Assembly (NCBI GenBank): GCA_001795335.1
Contig: MGOK01000012.1
Span: forward strand, 1-13,322
Reading direction: 5' to 3'
Origin: Chloroflexi bacterium RBG_19FT_COMBO_55_16
GTDB lineage: Bacteria > Chloroflexota > Anaerolineae > Anaerolineales > UBA4823
DNA length: 13,322 nt
The notes under the pieces are model-generated. The model was not told the DNA's origin. It saw only the letters and a list, made by a program, of their open reading frames with translations, and searched no databases. Both the position numbers and the translations under genes were made by a program. Shown here in pieces: positions 12,505 to 13,322 of this stretch (positions are counted from its first letter, which is position 1; each line of letters starts with the position of its first letter).

Positions 12505-13322
12505 TTACAAGCCCTCCTTGGGTGGGATATAGTACACATTTGGGTTTGTACCGAGGTCTTCGCGCAGCCTGAAGCTGGCATTACCCTCGAGCTCCTGGGA
12601 AATCTTACTGCCAGGATCATTCAAGTCGCCAAAGACACGTGCTCCCACCGGGCAGACATTCACGCAGGCTGGGGTGGCTTCGTAAGCTTCGCCGGGCATC
12701 AACCCTCTTTCCAACCCCGCATCGATGCGGTGGATGCAAAAGGTGCATTTCTCCACCACGCCCCGCGGGCGGCGTTCGACCTCGGCAATTCCCCAGGTGG
12801 GGATGAACTCGTTTACGTCAGTGCGTTTTTCCCAGTTGAATTTGCGCGCGTCATACGGGCAGGCCACTTCACAATAGCGGCATCCAATGCAGCGGTCATA
12901 ATCCATCACTACCAGGCCATCCGAGCGGTGATAGGTAGCCTGCACCGGGCACACCTCCACGCAAGGGGCGTGTTCGCAGTGCAGGCAAGGACGGCTGAAA
13001 AAGAAGGGATTTCCACTGCTACCTCTCTCCTCCACAACGATGTTCCAGGCCATATCAGGAGCGACATCGTTGGTGGCGGAACAAGCCCGCTGGCAGTATC
13101 CGCAGCCGATGCATTTATCCAGGTTAATCACCATCCCCCAGCGATACCCCACTCCCTCGGCGCGTTGCGCCGCTTCTACCGCACCCTCCAGCTGTCCCTG
13201 TTTCAGGTTGGCGAAAGGCGAAAGCGGCCCAGTGGTCAAGGCTTCAGCAGCCACCACCGAACCAGCCGCGGCTGCAGCCACCACCAGGAAGTCGCGGCGG
13301 GTGAGCTCGAGTTTAACTTTGG
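12505..13322 (-). CDS. Tat-exported four-cluster [4Fe-4S] electron-transfer subunit (partial, 5' end cut)
   Basis: A ferredoxin-like subunit of the DmsB/PsrB/HybA/DsrO type. The reading frame stays open to the right edge, so the start lies beyond 13322. The first visible codons give KVKLELTRRDFLVV followed by an Ala-rich hydrophobic stretch, a twin-arginine export signal; an internal GTG at 13284 is therefore not the start. Numbered from that GTG codon, sixteen cysteines form four clusters: C58-61-64-68, C100-103-108-112, C132-135-138-142, and C180-183 with C207-211. The C-terminus (GTNPNVYYIPP) is typical of the family, and there is no C-terminal membrane helix, unlike HybA. It should sit outside the cytoplasmic membrane, docked to the NrfD-type subunit encoded 2 bases downstream. 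Its catalytic partner (molybdopterin enzyme, hydrogenase or multiheme protein) is probably encoded to the right (inference). Confidence 0.93.
   Translation of the reverse strand, partial: KVKLELTRRDFLVVAAAAAGSVVAAEALTTGPLSPFANLKQGQLEGAVEAAQRAEGVGYRWGMVINLDKCIGCGYCQRACSATNDVAPDMAWNIVVEERGSSGNPFFFSRPCLHCEHAPCVEVCPVQATYHRSDGLVVMDYDRCIGCRYCEVACPYDARKFNWEKRTDVNEFIPTWGIAEVERRPRGVVEKCTFCIHRIDAGLERGLMPGEAYEATPACVNVCPVGARVFGDLNDPGSKISQELEGNASFRLREDLGTNPNVYYIPPKEGL

Overview
The window reads as part of a Chloroflexota genome, most likely an Anaerolineae-like member. I base this on the gene repertoire: multiheme cytochromes with CxxCHGxH motifs, a HybB/DsrP-type NrfD protein, and a Thr/Pro-linked cytochrome b-c fusion. 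The taxonomic call is inference. All eleven intact genes lie on the minus strand, so transcription runs from the right edge to the left. The only plus-strand coding signal is a decayed transposase fragment.

Right and centre (about 6293-13322) is a respiratory gene cluster. From upstream to downstream it holds a Tat-exported four-cluster [4Fe-4S] subunit (cut by the right edge), a HybB-type NrfD membrane quinone subunit, and a 306-base gap rich in RNA-like hairpins. A small one-helix protein with a polyproline tail follows. Then comes a nonaheme cytochrome c plus cytochrome b pair, and then a second such pair. The two pairs are clear tandem paralogues: the histidines of the two cytochromes b sit at identical residue numbers, and the heme spacing of the two cytochromes c is nearly identical. 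In the second pair the cytochrome c has gained a cytoplasmic tail of 10-residue repeats, and the cytochrome b has gained a C-terminal monoheme cytochrome c. The block carries 19 CxxCH sites. No catalytic subunit is visible; one could lie beyond the right edge. The likely job is electron transfer between the (mena)quinone pool and an extracytoplasmic redox enzyme or acceptor, but the direction and substrate are not shown.

Directly downstream, after a small hairpin, are a NarX-type membrane histidine kinase and a NarL-type response regulator (4115-6251). They overlap by 8 bases and probably belong to the same transcription unit, so the respiratory cluster seems to carry its own sensor. Next, behind its own putative promoter and a strongly folded leader, is an 89-residue two-helix membrane protein of unknown function.

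The left part (79-3069) is a separate, more AT-rich operon: an Lrp/AsnC regulator, an amidohydrolase of the MTA/SAH deaminase-chlorohydrolase group, and an ECF transporter T subunit. These are packed with a 4-base overlap and a 1-base gap behind a near-consensus sigma-70 promoter that has a perfect 14-base palindrome just upstream. This looks like a self-regulated uptake and deamination (salvage) unit. The two blocks are separated by an AT-rich stretch holding the broken IS transposase remnant, which suggests a rearrangement or transfer junction.
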